Numbered from the stretch's first letter, positions 10,992-24,852 are shown. The stretch: DNA of 64,000 bases from Sistotremastrum niveocremeum HHB9708 (GCA_001630475.1 KV419402.1:699691-763690), one strand, 5' to 3'. A program made the numbers and translations. The notes: a model not told the origin generated them from the sequence alone.

Positions 10992-12942
10992 ATGTCGATA
11001 CTGCCCTCCCGACCAATAATCCCCCATACACAATCAACATGTCCCTCCTGCTCCACCCCCTTCGAATATCCAACTCCCTATAACGCATTCGGGTCTACCC
11101 TCCAAATCCGGTGTTTTCAGTGTAATAACGTCGTATCAACCACACATGGCGCATCCTCTTCAACACCTCCTCCCAATTCTACATCTAATTCGAATAATGG
11201 AGGAGCAGGAGCGAGGAAGAGAAAGATCGGAACGCAAGAACGACCACTCGAAACAGCCTACTACGATATCCTCGAAATTCCCGTAAATGCATCTGAAGAT
11301 GAGATCAAGAAAGCATACCGTGCGTCCGATCTCTCTTTGTAGTTTTTTTACTGAGAGATGTGTAGGACGACTTGCGATCAAATATCATCCTGATAAAAAT
11401 CGGGACGATCCTAATGCTGAAGAAAAGGTACCTCCTCCTCCATCCCATCTTCCCTTCCCCCATCCCTCTATTCCCCTTTCCATTCCATTTTATTCTGATC
11501 TCGCTTCGCTTCGATACCAATACTAATACTTGCCACAGTTCAAATCCCTCTCAATAGCCTACCAAACCCTCTCCTCCCCCCCTCTCCGGCGCAAATACAA
11601 CGAATTCGGCTCCTCATCCTCCTCATCCCCCGACTCGAGCTCATACATTGATCCTGAAGAAGTTTTCGGAGCGATTTTTGGAGGGGAGAGGTTTGTGGGG
11701 ATTATTGGGGAGATTGGGTTGGCGAGGGATATGAAGAGTGCGTTGCAGGAAGGTGAAGAAGATGAGCAAGTTAAAGATGATGGTGGGGGGCGGGCGAGGG
11801 ATAAGAAGGGAAGAATCATTCTTACTCCAGAAGAGAAGGCGAAGAAAGATGCAAAGGAACGACAAGCAGCCGAAGAGGTGAGCCTCGGGTTTATCATCGG
11901 TAATCTGATGTTAAATCGTGGTGTAGAAAGCGAGAATACGAGAAGAAAGAGTGAGAAAGTTGATAGTGGAATTGGAGAGAAAGTTGAGTATATATACGGA
12001 GAGTGCGACTGGGGATGCTGTGCTTGATAGGGAGTTGGGAGAGAGTTGGAGGCAGATTTGTTTGCTTGAAGCAGAGTACGTTCCCATCCCTCCTTTCTTC
12101 TCCCTTTCCCGGGGAAATTTGGCGTTGATCTCGATTTTTAGGGACTTGAAGAACGAATCATACGGCCTCGAACTCCTACACACAATAGGATTCGTATATG
12201 ATTCGAAAGCGCGTCATTGGATGGAGAGTCAGAGGTATTTTGGAGTTGGGGGGTGGGTTCATAATGTGCAGGGCAAGTATCATGTTTTTAGTGAGACGTG
12301 CGTCTTTTCCTTCTTTCTTTCACAAGACGGTGCTGATGACAGAATAGCGTATCAACCCTCCGCTCCGCAATGGACCTCAAAGCAGTCTTTGACCAAATAG
12401 CAGCAGCTGAGAAAAATGGAACCCTGAGTGATACTGAGCGGAAGAAATTGGAGGAACAGGCGGCTGAGAAGGGGCTTTTAGCTTTGTTCAAGGTAGGCTC
12501 CTCAAATTCTTTTCTAATTTTTTTGCTTGTGATTTTCAAGTTTGGAGGAGATGCTGATGATGGATTGATGGGAATGTAGGGCGCCAAGTTGGAAATTGAG
12601 TCGGTGCTTAGGGAGACGTGTGATCGTGTGCTTTCTCCGAGTGCAAATCCCTCTCCACCTTCATCATTATCACACTCATCAACCTCTCTCTCAAACACCA
12701 CCCATTCCACCTCACCAAACTCGAACTCACTAAACTCGGCGCCTAACGCCCCGCAGATATCAATGGCTAAACTCAAACTCCGAGCTCAGGCACTGCAGAT
12801 ATTAGGAGAGGCTTATATGAGTGTTAAGAAAGATGGGGAGGGCGCTACTGGGGAGGGAGGGGTGGAGAGTGAGTATGTGAGGGTTGATACGAGGGGGAGT
12901 CGGGAGAGGGATGAGAGGAGGGCGCAGGGTGGTGGACGATGA
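10992..12942 (+). CDS. DnaJ-X domain co-chaperone with N-terminal Cys4 motif
   Basis: Seven exons (10992-11319, 11366-11427, 11539-11877, 11927-12075, 12142-12297, 12348-12492, 12580-12942) give 513 codons plus stop. An N-terminal CPSC...CFQC pair suggests a zinc ribbon. The J-domain follows (about residues 90-150) with the HPD motif in AIKYHPDKNRDDPNAEEKF. The X-domain then shows RKLIVELERKLSIYTESA and AEDLKNESYGLELLHTIGFV, as in yeast Caj1/Djp1-type proteins. Family role: an Hsp70 co-chaperone acting at the cytosolic face of organelles. The last exon has a Ser/Asn-rich linker and a diverged C-terminus. Confidence 0.9.
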
Positions 12943-13212
12943 GATGAGATGACAGTGGTTTACGATGTGACGGTTTTGATGAAGTTATGATAGATTTTAC
13001 GGTTTAATGTTTCTTGATCATGAAGTACGTGTGCAAGTATCTTGACCGTCATCGTAGAGTAGATTCGTCTACAGATCCTACATTTCATTTTTCCATTTCT
13101 ACCACTCATATCCCCATTCACCGGTACCGCCTGCACTATGTACTCACTATGTACGCGTCGATCTACTCGAATGACAAATGATGATCTATCAAATCGCAAT
13201 CGCAATCGAGAT

Positions 13213-14940
13213 CTACTCCGTCTGTACAGCTTCAGACGTCCCACTAGCCGATGTAACATCCGGAGCAGTCTTCACCACTTCCTCAGGCGGATGTTCACCG
13301 TCCACTCCTCCATCTCCTCCTGCTCCTGCACCAGCCACTTCAGCCTCTCCCGTTGTTGGTGCTGCGTTCGCACCAGGAGCGGCGGCGTTCTTGCCTTTCC
13401 CAGGTGGAGGCGGGACATATTTCTTCTCCTACGCACGATCAAACCCAAATCAACACCCCCAATAAAACCCCAAAAATCAGAGAAAGCCTCACCTTTTTCT
13501 TCGCCACAACCTTCTTCTCAACAGGATAAGCCAACGCCTCAACCTTCTGCCACTCCTCATCACTCTCAAACGCCTTCCTAATCGGCTCGAGGAGATTTAA
13601 GAGCGCATTCGCAACAGCAGCTTTAAGATCCCCAGGATGGATCTTCTCTTCTACGTAATCCTTCTCCAAAGACTCATACTCGGCATAATGTTGATCGCCT
13701 CCAAACTCTTCTTTTCTCTGAATACTGAATAAGGTCCCTTCAGGTGCATTCGGCGACGAAAAGGGTTTCAACGAAAGAATTGTCGTATCCCCCGAAGCGA
13801 GTTGTTCGTTCCGCAACGAAGCGATAGGGAATATAACAGCCTTCGAAAAAGCCAGAACTCCATTTCCTTCAGTCTTTCCTGGCTCGCAAAATGCGGATTT
13901 TATCTTCTTTTTGATCACTTCGGGTGGGTCTAGGAAGTCGAGCTTTGAAGATGCATCGGAAGCTGACATTTTGCCTCCTGTGAGGCCTGGGACCATGGCG
14001 TTCATCAGGTGCGCGCGTTTGCGGTAGCCTAGTTTTGGGAGGTATTGTTCGGAGAATGTGAAGATTTTTCTCTACCCCCATCGTATGAATACGATGATTT
14101 GGGATGGAAGGGGGGACGGGAAGACGCACCTGATCGACGCCCCCAAATTGGAAATCACACCCCAAATACTCCTCATCAAGAGCCTGCAACCCGGGATAAA
14201 GCAGCCCACTCAAAAGCGCATTATCAACCTGTTTAACAACCTCCGCACCCGCCTTCTTCGCATCATGTTCAGTAACAGTCGCACAGAGTTTATAATTGTC
14301 TAGATTGTATTCTTTTGTTAGTTGGTAGGAGGATCCGGTGATGAAGTGGAGGGAGGAGGTGGGGATGTGGAGGGAGGTGAATATTGCTGTTAGGAGGTGA
14401 CGGTAGTAGGTTGTTCGGTGGCCTACGAGGGAGAGGGGGGCTTTGAGGTTGTCTAGGAATGCGTGGATGTCTGGAGGGAGGCGAGTGAGTCGGTCTCGTG
14501 CTGGTGAGCTAGAGGTGGGTGGGTACCTGCTAATAAGATCGTGACCTTTGGAAGATCAGTATACCGAATAGTGATATTATAGAGGCATCGTACCTCGCAT
14601 CCTGCTCGTAGGAAATCAGCGATCTTCGTCAACGGCACGAAATACCCAATATGCGCTAATCATCCACATATCATCATCAGCCCAAATCACCACCAGATCT
14701 AAACGATCAAGAACAAAAACACACGTCGTCCAGTCGGCGCAGTACCTATCCCAAAAATCCAATTAGCTCCCGTTCATCCCGAATTCAACAGCGAAACGCA
14801 CCCCAGTAGCATTTCGGCGAACGGCCTTCCTCGAGTATCCCTTTGATAATATCTCCACCTAGTGTCTCTTGTAATCTCCGAGTTATTATTTCGTATTTTT
14901 CTTCGACGGCGGTTGGGGAGGGCTTAGTGGACTCGGACAT
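13213..14940 (-). CDS. TYS1: Tyrosyl-tRNA synthetase, cytoplasmic type
   Basis: Exons on the minus strand (14802-14940, 14725-14745, 14594-14655, 14527-14545, 14130-14470, 13493-14071, 13213-13428) give 458 codons plus stop. Class I signatures are present: HIGY in GRPHIGYFVPLTKIADFL and KMSAS in PGLTGGKMSASD. GVDQ and the helical FCEPG region also match the eukaryotic enzyme. Two exons are very short (21 and 19 nt). The last exon encodes a low-complexity Ala/Gly/Pro/Glu tail absent from the shorter yeast enzyme. It charges tRNA-Tyr in the cytosol. The start fits the family N-terminus (EEKYEIITRRLQETLGG). Confidence 0.95.
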
Positions 14941-15131
14941 GGTGGAGAGGTGACAGCTAATGGAGAGTCACTTCTTGTGCTTGAGTCACTGAATAAAAAG
15001 TCCATCGGTCGGGAATGGCCGAGGATCTTCCTCTGCACACAGGTGTAGGGTGTAATATGCAAGAAAATCGATTTATCGAAGGGACATATCAAATCAAGTA
15101 CAAGTATATCGTTGGCACATAGAGACCCGTT

Positions 15132-18100
15132 CTAAAACGTCCAATCAAATGGCCAATCTTGTTCTCTGCTCGCTTCGGGGGCTGAATCTGACTCTGCATC
15201 ATCGAGCTTGTTAACCCATGGGTTCTTAGCAATAAATTCATCGCAATATTGGACGAGCTCGGCCGATCTACCCTGTGCAGATTCCCGGACTAATAATGAA
15301 TCAGCGTCGAAGGACCATATCAACGAAAATTCATACCTGCTTCGTGCGACCACGGTCGGACGAGTTTACGCTCCACGATCTCCTGCGCAACCGCTTGAAC
15401 GGCATTAGGCATCTCCCAGTAATGCGCTAATTCCAACATCTCAAGCAAGAGATGAATCAAAGCGTCTTCTCTCAAAGGTGGCAGCATGATTACGCCCGAG
15501 TAAATGAAGTCTGTAACAAAGGATCAATTATACGTCAAACACGAACGATGACATCCACTCACTTATGACGGCTTCCAGACATTTACTGCTTGCCAGTATA
15601 TCGACGACGTCGTTGTTCGCCTCAATGAACCCGGATGTCCAAACTTCCCTCAAATGCGGACTGCATGCAGCGAGAAAGGCTCTGTGTACTTTGAACGAGC
15701 GTCTATCCTCTTCGTTTTCCTCTTCCGTTGCTATTAACTTGACGTCAAGTAATTGACCTTCATTACGCATCTCCTGGAATTTCTCTCGGAGAGGGCTCTC
15801 CGTCCTCGCCTTGGCTCGGAATTCCACGTTTTTCAACTGCTCGGCACCCGCGTGGCGCATAAGATTCAGATAATCGCTGAGGACGCCTCGGACTCCGTAT
15901 AGATCGGCAGCTTCGGAGTCATAGGAAAGATCCAAAACCAGTTGGCGAGCAGAAAACCAGCGCCATTCGTCCAAGTCCCAGTCATCAATGTTGAGGTAAG
16001 TTTTAGTAGCCTGATGTCGACGTAGAGAGGTTTCGGCTTCTTTTGCGTGACTATCTAGCCATTTGTATGTGGCCTTTAAGTCGCTCATGAGAGTAGGATC
16101 TTTAGGATGGTCGAGTGCCACTTCGGTCGCTAAGATGACAAGGTGTGCAACCTATCATGAATAAAAATCAATCACGATGGAACGATAGAGAGATGAAGAT
16201 GGACTCACGACTTCTTCGCATGTCGGTTGACCGAAAGTTGGATTGGCTTGCAGAAGCAATGCCGAGGGCTGACAGTATTCTCGGAAGAGGCCACGCTGGG
16301 TCCAGCAGATCGGCTCGAATTCCTCTCTGACTATCTTCGCAGGCGAAACGATGGTCGGGAGTTCGAGTGCATACACTGCAGCTTCGAAGGTGCAATATTG
16401 CCGTCTACGGGGTGAGCGCCTAATGAAAGCATAGCTAGACAAGCTGCCCCATTGAGCCGGAGAGAATTGGATTAGGAGAGGCAGGCTGTCGTTGAACGCC
16501 TGATACATGGCATCCGCTTCCGCGTCGCTTGGCATAGGAATCCTTCCTTTGAGCTCAGCTGCGCAACGAACAAAGTTCTCATAACTGAGCTGTCGTTGCA
16601 GTCCGAACTGTGTTAATTGTGGTTCCAAAGTTTGGAATCTAGGGTGAATGAACGGCTGCAGATCGCTGTTTTGGAAGATGACATAGAACAGCGGGACGTC
16701 ACGAGAAAAGAAGCTAGATATGGGGCGTAGGGTACGCGATCCATCGGGACACATCAGTTGACGGCGTGTTGTCAACGAGCTTCTTAACGCATTGAATAGC
16801 TCCAGATATGGTCCCACCTTGTGACTAGGAAGTTGGGTCGGGAGGGAGAGGTTCTCGAGCAGATCAATGGCCACTACTTTCCGATCTAGCGTTGCAGGAA
16901 ATGTTCCAGAATTTGCGAATACCATCCCTGGAGGCAGAAAGGGAAGCGCAATGTCTATGTCGACACCTAGGGGAAGTAATGTCAGTTCAAACCCCCTGCA
17001 CCTCACGATGCCTCTATGAGCCGTTTGACCCGGCCAGATGGGGAGTCTGAAGATATAATCCTTATCAGACGCGTTTATACTTTGCCCGTACAGAGAGCGA
17101 ATAGATCGTAGAGCCCCGACAATCCACGGGTGTAAAAGCTCCGTATGGCGGGCGAACGGGGTGGAATTCAACTTAGATTCAGCAGAGCACAGGCGAAGAC
17201 ACCTCAAGACATTGGTCAGGTTCATTGACAGGTGGACGGTGGACCCGCCGAAAGCGGGTAAACCAACTAGAACATCGGGTGCGAGAAACAGAACCCCCAG
17301 TGCTCTGAGACAGTCCGTTATTGGATCCAAGGAGGACATCAAAACAGGCCCGGATTTGCAGTACTCTAAAGAAATAAAGTAGGATCCATCCACTGAGCTG
17401 AACAGGGGGAAGGCAGCAGAAGCATCGAGAATTCCTTTGAGGGCTTGGAAATTCTGAGTTCGAGAGGTGTCCCAAAAATTCGAGATCCATGTGCGCTGAT
17501 CGACGCTCCACGACGCAGTCGGTGCTATCGCGAGCCATGCTGGAAAGATATTTGTCAACGATGTTTCGCCGACAAGGCTGATTTGGTTGCAATCTGCTAG
17601 GGACGCAACCATGGATTCCTGGTACTTCGGTGACAATATTCGATCTCTCCGGAGCTCGCAGATGATGTTGTCGCGACGAAGGTGATTCCACGACCCTTTC
17701 AGGGCATAGACGTGAAGTTCCTTTGCTGTTGTCACAGATCCGTCGCTCATCACCAGCAGCGGAAGGTCTGTCCAATCTACGTCCTTGGCTTTGAAGAATC
17801 GGATGAGCTGTTCAAGATCAGATTCTTTCAGGGAGGCTAGTCTGATAAGCTCTCTAAAGGCACAATCACGGGACTTTATGAGAAGGCGAAGGGTGAGCGG
17901 ATCTAAACATTTCAGTGCATTTTCCCCTGAACACAATCTGGAGGCGAGCTTGGAAGGGAAATCGACAACTCCGGACAATGTCAATGCTTTCAGGGTGAGC
18001 AAACGTCTCAGAGTAGACCACTCGAGAGAATGAGGGTCTAAAAAGCGCGCTTCGGACGGGGGTATGAACTCTCCTGTGACGTCTTTGAAGATGGGTTCCG

Positions 18101-21100
18101 GGGTAAGTCTAAACTCAGTGCCGTAGAGCACTTCTGTGAGACTTCGGTCGATATCGCCACTGGATTTAGCGGGCCACCATCGCAGGCGGTTCTTTGGAAG
18201 CTGCTCCGACGAAAGAAGGGTGCTGTAAAGAGGTGGAATCACAGAAGTCACGAGCCAGTGATTATATCGGGAGGTGAGCATAGCATTAGGCGACTCTGGA
18301 CGGTCAAAGATTACATGACATCGGTCTGATGACAATATGAAAGGGGCGTTGATGTGAACCGGTAAAGTGGTGGTCTCCAGCAGCGGAAGGCTGCAGAATA
18401 AGCGGCGCTCGGACCCTGAGACATCGTCCAGCTGCAAGGCAATCCCGACCGATATCTCGAAATCCGTTTTAGTGTGCATTAAGCGGTATTGTCGCAGGAA
18501 TCGTGTATCAGCAAAAGGCGGAGGAGTCCGACAGCATAGGTTCCCCACAACCCAACTCTCTTGCGAAGAAGGCCGTTCAGCTTCATCGTTATAGATGCGC
18601 AATTGCAGGGTGTCGATATTGCGCTGAACATGCGTCCTTTCCTTTTGCACCTTCCACAGGCTCCGCATGCCGTCGATATCTCTTTCGTAGGCTGAGATTT
18701 CTTCCAAATTTGTGAAGAATAGAGAGAGTGAGGCGTTTGACTTGTAACTCATAAGCAACTCTTGGATCAGAGCTAAGCCGATTGGACCAGACAATGAGTT
18801 CTTCAATGCTTCCGTTCTGAGAGGCAAGCGGAATATGGTCTATGGATGAATGCCACTTCAGCAACGAGACCAAATTCACAAGAAGAATACCGACCCCACT
18901 AAAGGCTTGTCCCGGAACAAATCCGAAAACCCCTCGAAATGGCTCAAGTTGATCCGGATTGTGCCTATGAGTGCGAACTTCAATAAAGTCAAGGTTTTGC
19001 GGGTATTCAAGGGTAAACATGCCTCCATATCCCTGCCAACGGCGCACGGCGCGCTGCTTGAAGTGGCTTTCCGTGGCGCTGAGGTATAGCGGATTTCGTT
19101 GGATCAAGCCACATAATACGATCTCCCGAGACCAGTGTGACCAACTAGAAATGAATTCAGTTGTGATCTCCCACGACAGAAAGCTTACACGTACATCGGT
19201 GAAATGAAACATGCTGAGAGCGCCTGTGTGGCGGGATCAGGCTCAGCGGTTCATGGTATCATCAATTGTCCTGACCTAGACCGAATTTTCCGATAGCGCC
19301 ATGCGAACCCCGCTTGCTTCCTTCTCCGATCTTGAGTATCGCATGGAAATCCGTTTCGGAGAATTGAGAGTCGTTGAAAAGGAGGAGAGCTGGACCAGAT
19401 TGATATTTCGCCATCTCTGGAGCCACCAGGCGTTCTGAGGGATATGATCGCTGATCAAGGAGAAATGCGAATGCTGAACTTCCTGCGTCCGCCGCATTGG
19501 CGATGTATTCATTCGAAGCAAGCTTGATGTTATAATCTGCAAGGACATTCTTGATTCTTTGGCATAGGTCTTCATGCATATCCCGCTGACCATCCTCTTC
19601 GTCGCACCATTCAAAGGCGAGACTACTAGCAAATGGGATCCCAAGCTTGCGTGCCACCTCTGCGTCGACAGAGCGGTGACACGGGATCCTTGTCTTTGCC
19701 TCGTCCGCAGTGACCGTAACACCGTTATTGAAATAGACTGCAGAAGTCGGCCGCATCACTTTGTTCTGATCGGGGACGCATATTTCAAGATCCCCCAAGA
19801 CCAGCCCGTCTAAACTTCCCGACAGGTCGGTCAACATCAACGAAACCGATTCCATTGCGACAGACTGGAGAGGTTCGGCAGGGGAAGCCAATGAGTTCAA
19901 AACCTTGACCAGATCGAAATGAGATGGTCTACAATTACAAGGTCAGGATAGAACAGTAGGGAGAGCTGATTGACGTGCCGGTCTTTACAGCCCAACGTCG
20001 TCAGCAGTCGACGACAAGATACTTTCTTGAGTAACGCGGGCTGAACTTGAGAGATCACACGATCGTATGGTGTCTTTGAGAGGAAGACTTCAAAAGAAGC
20101 GAGAACCCGACCATCGAAGGTGGGTATCCACCGCATGAGTTCAAGGCTGTGAGCTAGAGCAGCGACTTTGTCCTCAGCATATTCTGCAGAGCTCGCTATC
20201 GCACTGATGACAGAACAGAGTTTGCGATGTTTGATGTCGTCCAGCTGATGCGAAGCACAGACACGCTTCATTTGAGTGCAAAGATTGTCGAAAGGGAGCT
20301 GAGCCCAGCTCAATAACTTTCGGAGCGAGAGACTTTTGATTCTGTAAGGCACAATCGGTAAGACAAGGTCACAAAGGTCTGATTGCGATCTGTCACGACA
20401 ATCCTTTCGATTGGCGAAGGTGCCGTCCTCCAGGGGAAGCCAAGCAGTATCACTATCCAAAACAGATGCGAATTCAGACGCGCGCCTTGGATCAATCGCA
20501 TCCAAAAGGTGAAGTAGCTTCACGGCTTTCTTCGTCGTTTCCTGACAAGGTGACGCTGCGAAAGCTGCGGTTCGCTCTGAGACGATCGCTGGTGATAAAG
20601 CGGAGATATAAAGACCAAGGTGTCCCATAATTTCTGCTAGATCCCCCCCGGCACCGAACCTTTTCGTTGGCAAGCAGGGATGGTCGGTGTTGTATAATGC
20701 GATCAAGTCAGATGCCGGATTTATGAGATCACAGGCCGCTCGTCGAGTATCGCCAGTCCCAGCCGTAACTATCTCAGCTCGGGATAACGCTGACCACGCA
20801 CCGGAACTGAGATCTTTTCGGCGAGCGTCGATTCGAGCAAAAATGGTGAGGAAGAGGCTTTCGTTCTGCTGCTCCAAAACCGAGATGGTCATTTCAAGCA
20901 ATGCAAGCTCATCCAAAACTGCATCCTTGGAGAGTATGCTTGAGAGCCGATGTCCCAAAGCACTTCCATCGAGGAGAACGGTATTTGGGATCATCGGTGT
21001 GTAAGTGTTTCTCTGCACTACGAAAATCGTGCAATCAGGATCAACTGCTTCGTATACTGGAAGAGATCCTAGACCAGGCTTGAGAACGGGATGGATTGGC

Positions 21101-23768
21101 AATGATTTGAGGGCAGTCAAATTAAGCCGACTGGTATCTGATTCTTTGATGTTATCTTCGATATGCTTCAGGAGAATCTCGGGGCGAATGATCGTTGTGG
21201 GGAGACTGTTCTCTGAACCGATAAGATCCAGAAGGTCTATGATCTGATCAACCCGCTTGAGTTGGGAGGGGCACCGGTGCTTGAACGTCACAGCTGAGTG
21301 TAGTATCGGTACCCCTAGACTGCGCAACGCCGCAATGAGTTCGGTTTCGCCGACAGATTGTGACAAGGGAAGAATCAGAGCGCCCGAGACGATGGAACGG
21401 AGGCGACCACTCTCCGTCGGGATCAGTGGAAGGTCTGAGATGTGATGGATCAGATTTGTCGTCCCCGGGATATCCATTTGATACCACTGCCAAAATTCGA
21501 CGAACCACTCCAGTGGAGGATATTGAGGCATAGGACATCCGGATGATTTCCTATCACAGTCTGCCAATGCAGCGTCAAGGCATTCCTTAACGGTAGCAAC
21601 AGTGAGCGGGGCAACACCGAGCTGCGTCGCTGCCCCTCGATTGGAAAGTAGTCGCAGGGCACTCTCTGGCATATCGCCGGCGGCCAGGAGATAATGCCCT
21701 CGGACTGTATTGAACAGGCTGGCTGTCCTGGCATCAACCAGCGTAAATTGTTGTCCTTCCAAAGGTAGTGAAACGAATGTTGCCTCCTTGACAAGGGGGA
21801 ACAAGGGAAGGTGCGCGACGAGATTGGTTTTCCCGGGGGCCGCAAGATACTCTAGAAGAATGAATTTGGAGACAGCATCGAGCGCAGCTACTGTTCGATT
21901 CAAGGCCTAGCACAGAAATTGAACGGTTATCATGACAACGCGAAGGGAGGCCGACTCACGATGAGCGTCCTGTGAAGTTCGGGCTGAGTGAATGGCTTGA
22001 AGGGCAAGTGCGCAATGCGAGCAAGTTGGTAAAGATGCGCTGGTAGCACAACAACCCCGAGTTCAAGAGCAAGCACCACCACTTCGAGAACTGCGCTACC
22101 ATCCAACGCTTCAAGAGTCGTAAAGAAGGGGGGGCCAGACGACTCCAACGCCACCAAAATATGTTGTCTTGGGGCTAGAGGCCAAACGACGCGATTCGCG
22201 GCGTAGATCTCTTTCATCAAGTGCTCCCCCACAGGTATATCCTGTATTTCGGAGCTTTCTCCGGGCCAATAGCAGAACGGATCCGTATCTTCAGCTCCAC
22301 CCATCGGGCGAATCACCTCGAGCAACCGAGCCCAAGACCTCGGTAGAAGCGTATCAAAGATTACTCGATTCCATTCAACCATGAGCCTGTACGACTGTGA
22401 GTTTGGGCGAAAGCTATGCGTTCGGGCAACCGGAACACGCACCTATCTCGTGAATCGTGTGGTGTACCGGATTCGCTCGGATTCCTCAAGCTCTGCCGAC
22501 TGGGAGTCAAGGCGAAAAAGGCATGCATATGACATGGGAAAGGCGTTATGATGGGGAGCGGAAGGATGGTGAACAAACGTCCTTTAAAGTCGGATAAGAC
22601 TGACATATCCAGCGGAACAGCGAGCGCGATGTCACCCGAAAGCTTTTCAGCTATGAGTTCCGCTGAAATAGTTTCCGCAGAACGTGGAATGCGGTCTGCT
22701 ATTACTTCCGAGATGTCCTTGTGCTTTGTCTCGGACCTCACGATGGCCCACGTCACTTCCCGGACGGTGGTCAGAGTATGGGTCGCGAGGGTACACAACA
22801 TCAACTGCTCATTTTCGAGCGCTGAGCCTGGGAAAGAGACCTCACGGATGTCTTTCGGAGTGAAGGTGGAGGTCGCGACAACGGTCGAATTTCCATCAGG
22901 CTCGATGATCTTCAGGACAATTTGCTTGACGTGACGTAGGAATAATAGGGACACGTCCAGGAGGTCTTCGCTGAAGCTCACGAGGAGCTCTCTGATAGAC
23001 TCTGGAGACACGGCACTTCCAGGTCGGATCTTGCTGGTAGAGGCTTGATGCTGAGTTCTTAATGGAAGGCGAACAATTGCTCCTTCAAACGCTTCTGATA
23101 GGTTATAATTCATGGCATTCATTGCCGCGACGCTGTCTGAACATCGATCGTGTTTTTGAACAAAGTCGATGGCTAATCCGTCGGTTCCTTCTTCGGCGAA
23201 ATTGCCATGCGGATCGAACACAAGAAGAGTAGATCCTGATAATATGAGTGGCGTGTCCGTTACCTGGACAGGTTGAATAAGTAGTGTAACTGCTTGTAGC
23301 CGAAGGAGCTTACATGATACACGCTGCGAAAGCCGATACCGTACTTGCCAGTTTTACTGAGAAAATGTGTGAAGACCCTCGTGAGCAAATGAGATATCCA
23401 AAGACAAACCTGGCATCACGCAATTTTGAAGACGTATACATATTTTTGATCGCCTCCCAGTCTTTTGGCAAGAAAGGGCGGTCATTGATGGCGATCAAAG
23501 CTGGGCCCTGGCAGTCACGAAGAGCAGGATGTATGAGATAGTTTGCTTCATGCGTTCGTAGATCCAGAATAAATGTCTGAACATAAAAGGGATGAGTTGC
23601 CTGAATCGTTCCGAACAGTGTAGTACAAGCTCTGACCTGGGTGGTGGCACCACTATCGTCGGAGTTCTGCAACAATTCGCGGAAAATACTGCTAGAAAAC
23701 GGATAACCGTCAAGGACGGATCTGATGAGTGCTGTTTTGTCGATATCTCCTCGAAAGCTTTCTGCCAT
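15132..23768 (-). CDS. Giant sacsin-like protein: two Hsp90-type ATPase modules and C-terminal BTB
   Basis: A multi-exon gene of roughly 2,600-2,700 residues. The first module (23768 to about 22400) has the Hsp90-fold N-box FRELLQNSDDSGATT and, across two introns, KTGKYGIGFRSVYH followed by VFDPHG, as in sacsin and plant NOV. A second, more diverged module (about 19900-18500) reads YIANAADAGSSAF and GKFGLGALSMFHFTDV. Long helical segments lie between and after. The C-terminal exons (16121-15132) carry a BTB domain (DVKLIATEEE...FKVHRAFLAACSPHLREVW). Sacsin repeats are linked to Hsp70-type chaperoning; BTB suggests a cullin-3 or dimer role (inference). One frame break near 19085-19102 and one unresolved splice near 19897-19935 remain. 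Confidence 0.85.
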
Positions 23769-24852
23769 TGCAAAATCGAAGGGCGGGGAGGCAGTAGGCT
23801 TGTGAAGACAGGGGATTGCGTCAAGCTGCGCAACGAGCAGGATATATAAGCCGTTGGTAAGATTACGACCCCTATAAGTAACAGGCCCGTTGTCATAAAT
23901 GAATGATCGACAATGCCCTCGTTCCTATTGTTCCAAAGCTGGAATAGCAAAGGCCATTGGAGATCGAATCTCAGCCACCTCAGGGCCCGGTGTCTACACC
24001 AGACTGACAACCATCCAATGATCAGAGTGGATGGGAGATGTGATATCTCTGAGAGGTGTGAGGATGACGACGAGATGCTGTCTCTCGCAGCGATGAATGT
24101 GGGCGTCTTCAAACAAGACCGTTGCGCTCTTTTTTGGCCAAGGTCAAGGCGGCATGCCTGCCCGACCGAGATGATCGGATTCCATTCGTCATTTGGACAC
24201 GATGCAACGCGCCGCGGTATCCGAAAAGTTGTTCTTCGAATCAAGGGGAATGAGGGTATGGCTAGCTCTTTTCAGAGACACCATGGACGCTCCGTCGCGA
24301 CGTAGCAAATCAAACGCGACTTCTCAATGGATGGTTGAGGAGAGTGGCATATCGTTATTCCCTTAGTGTAAACGGAAGTCATTCGGCGACGATTCCGACC
24401 GTATGCATCGATCGTTGAGGCAGGGCGACGGAAGATTCGCGAAGCTCTCCAGAAAAACGCAAGAAATATATTCTCTCGAACGTTTTCCCGAACAGCTGGA
24501 AGAGGCCACTTGATGAGCGCAAGAATATTCAGTGACTAGATAGTGCCGATTGTGAGTGGCGAACATGGTGTTCGAGACATTCGTGATTCGTCGAAGTCCG
24601 AGCCATGCCACGCGCAAGGCAGAGCTGCCTTTGATCCAGAAATAATCACACGAGCCGGTCTTTCGAACAAAATTGGGCTGTGAACCATCATGTGCTGTTC
24701 TTCCGCCTGCTTTGGAACGTGCAGCGCGTCCAGTAGATGATCTTGACGGGCGGTTTGACTGACGAGACCAACCCGTTCGGCATCTGCCGAGATCTGCATG
24801 CCGGACGATTGTTTTCTGCAGCCCAGGCTTTTCTCCTCGTCACCTTTCGACA
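23769..24852. other. Divergent promoter region between sacsin-like gene and LIA1
   Basis: The two flanking genes are transcribed away from each other, so both promoters lie here. I see no coding sequence with family matches. Short frames on both strands overlap each other and lack support. Confidence 0.5.

Noticed and set aside
16155-23221. Several long minus-strand frames that could be separate genes
   Set aside because: They join through short introns into one domain order (ATPase, linker, ATPase, linker, BTB), with no promoters or polyadenylation breaks seen between them.
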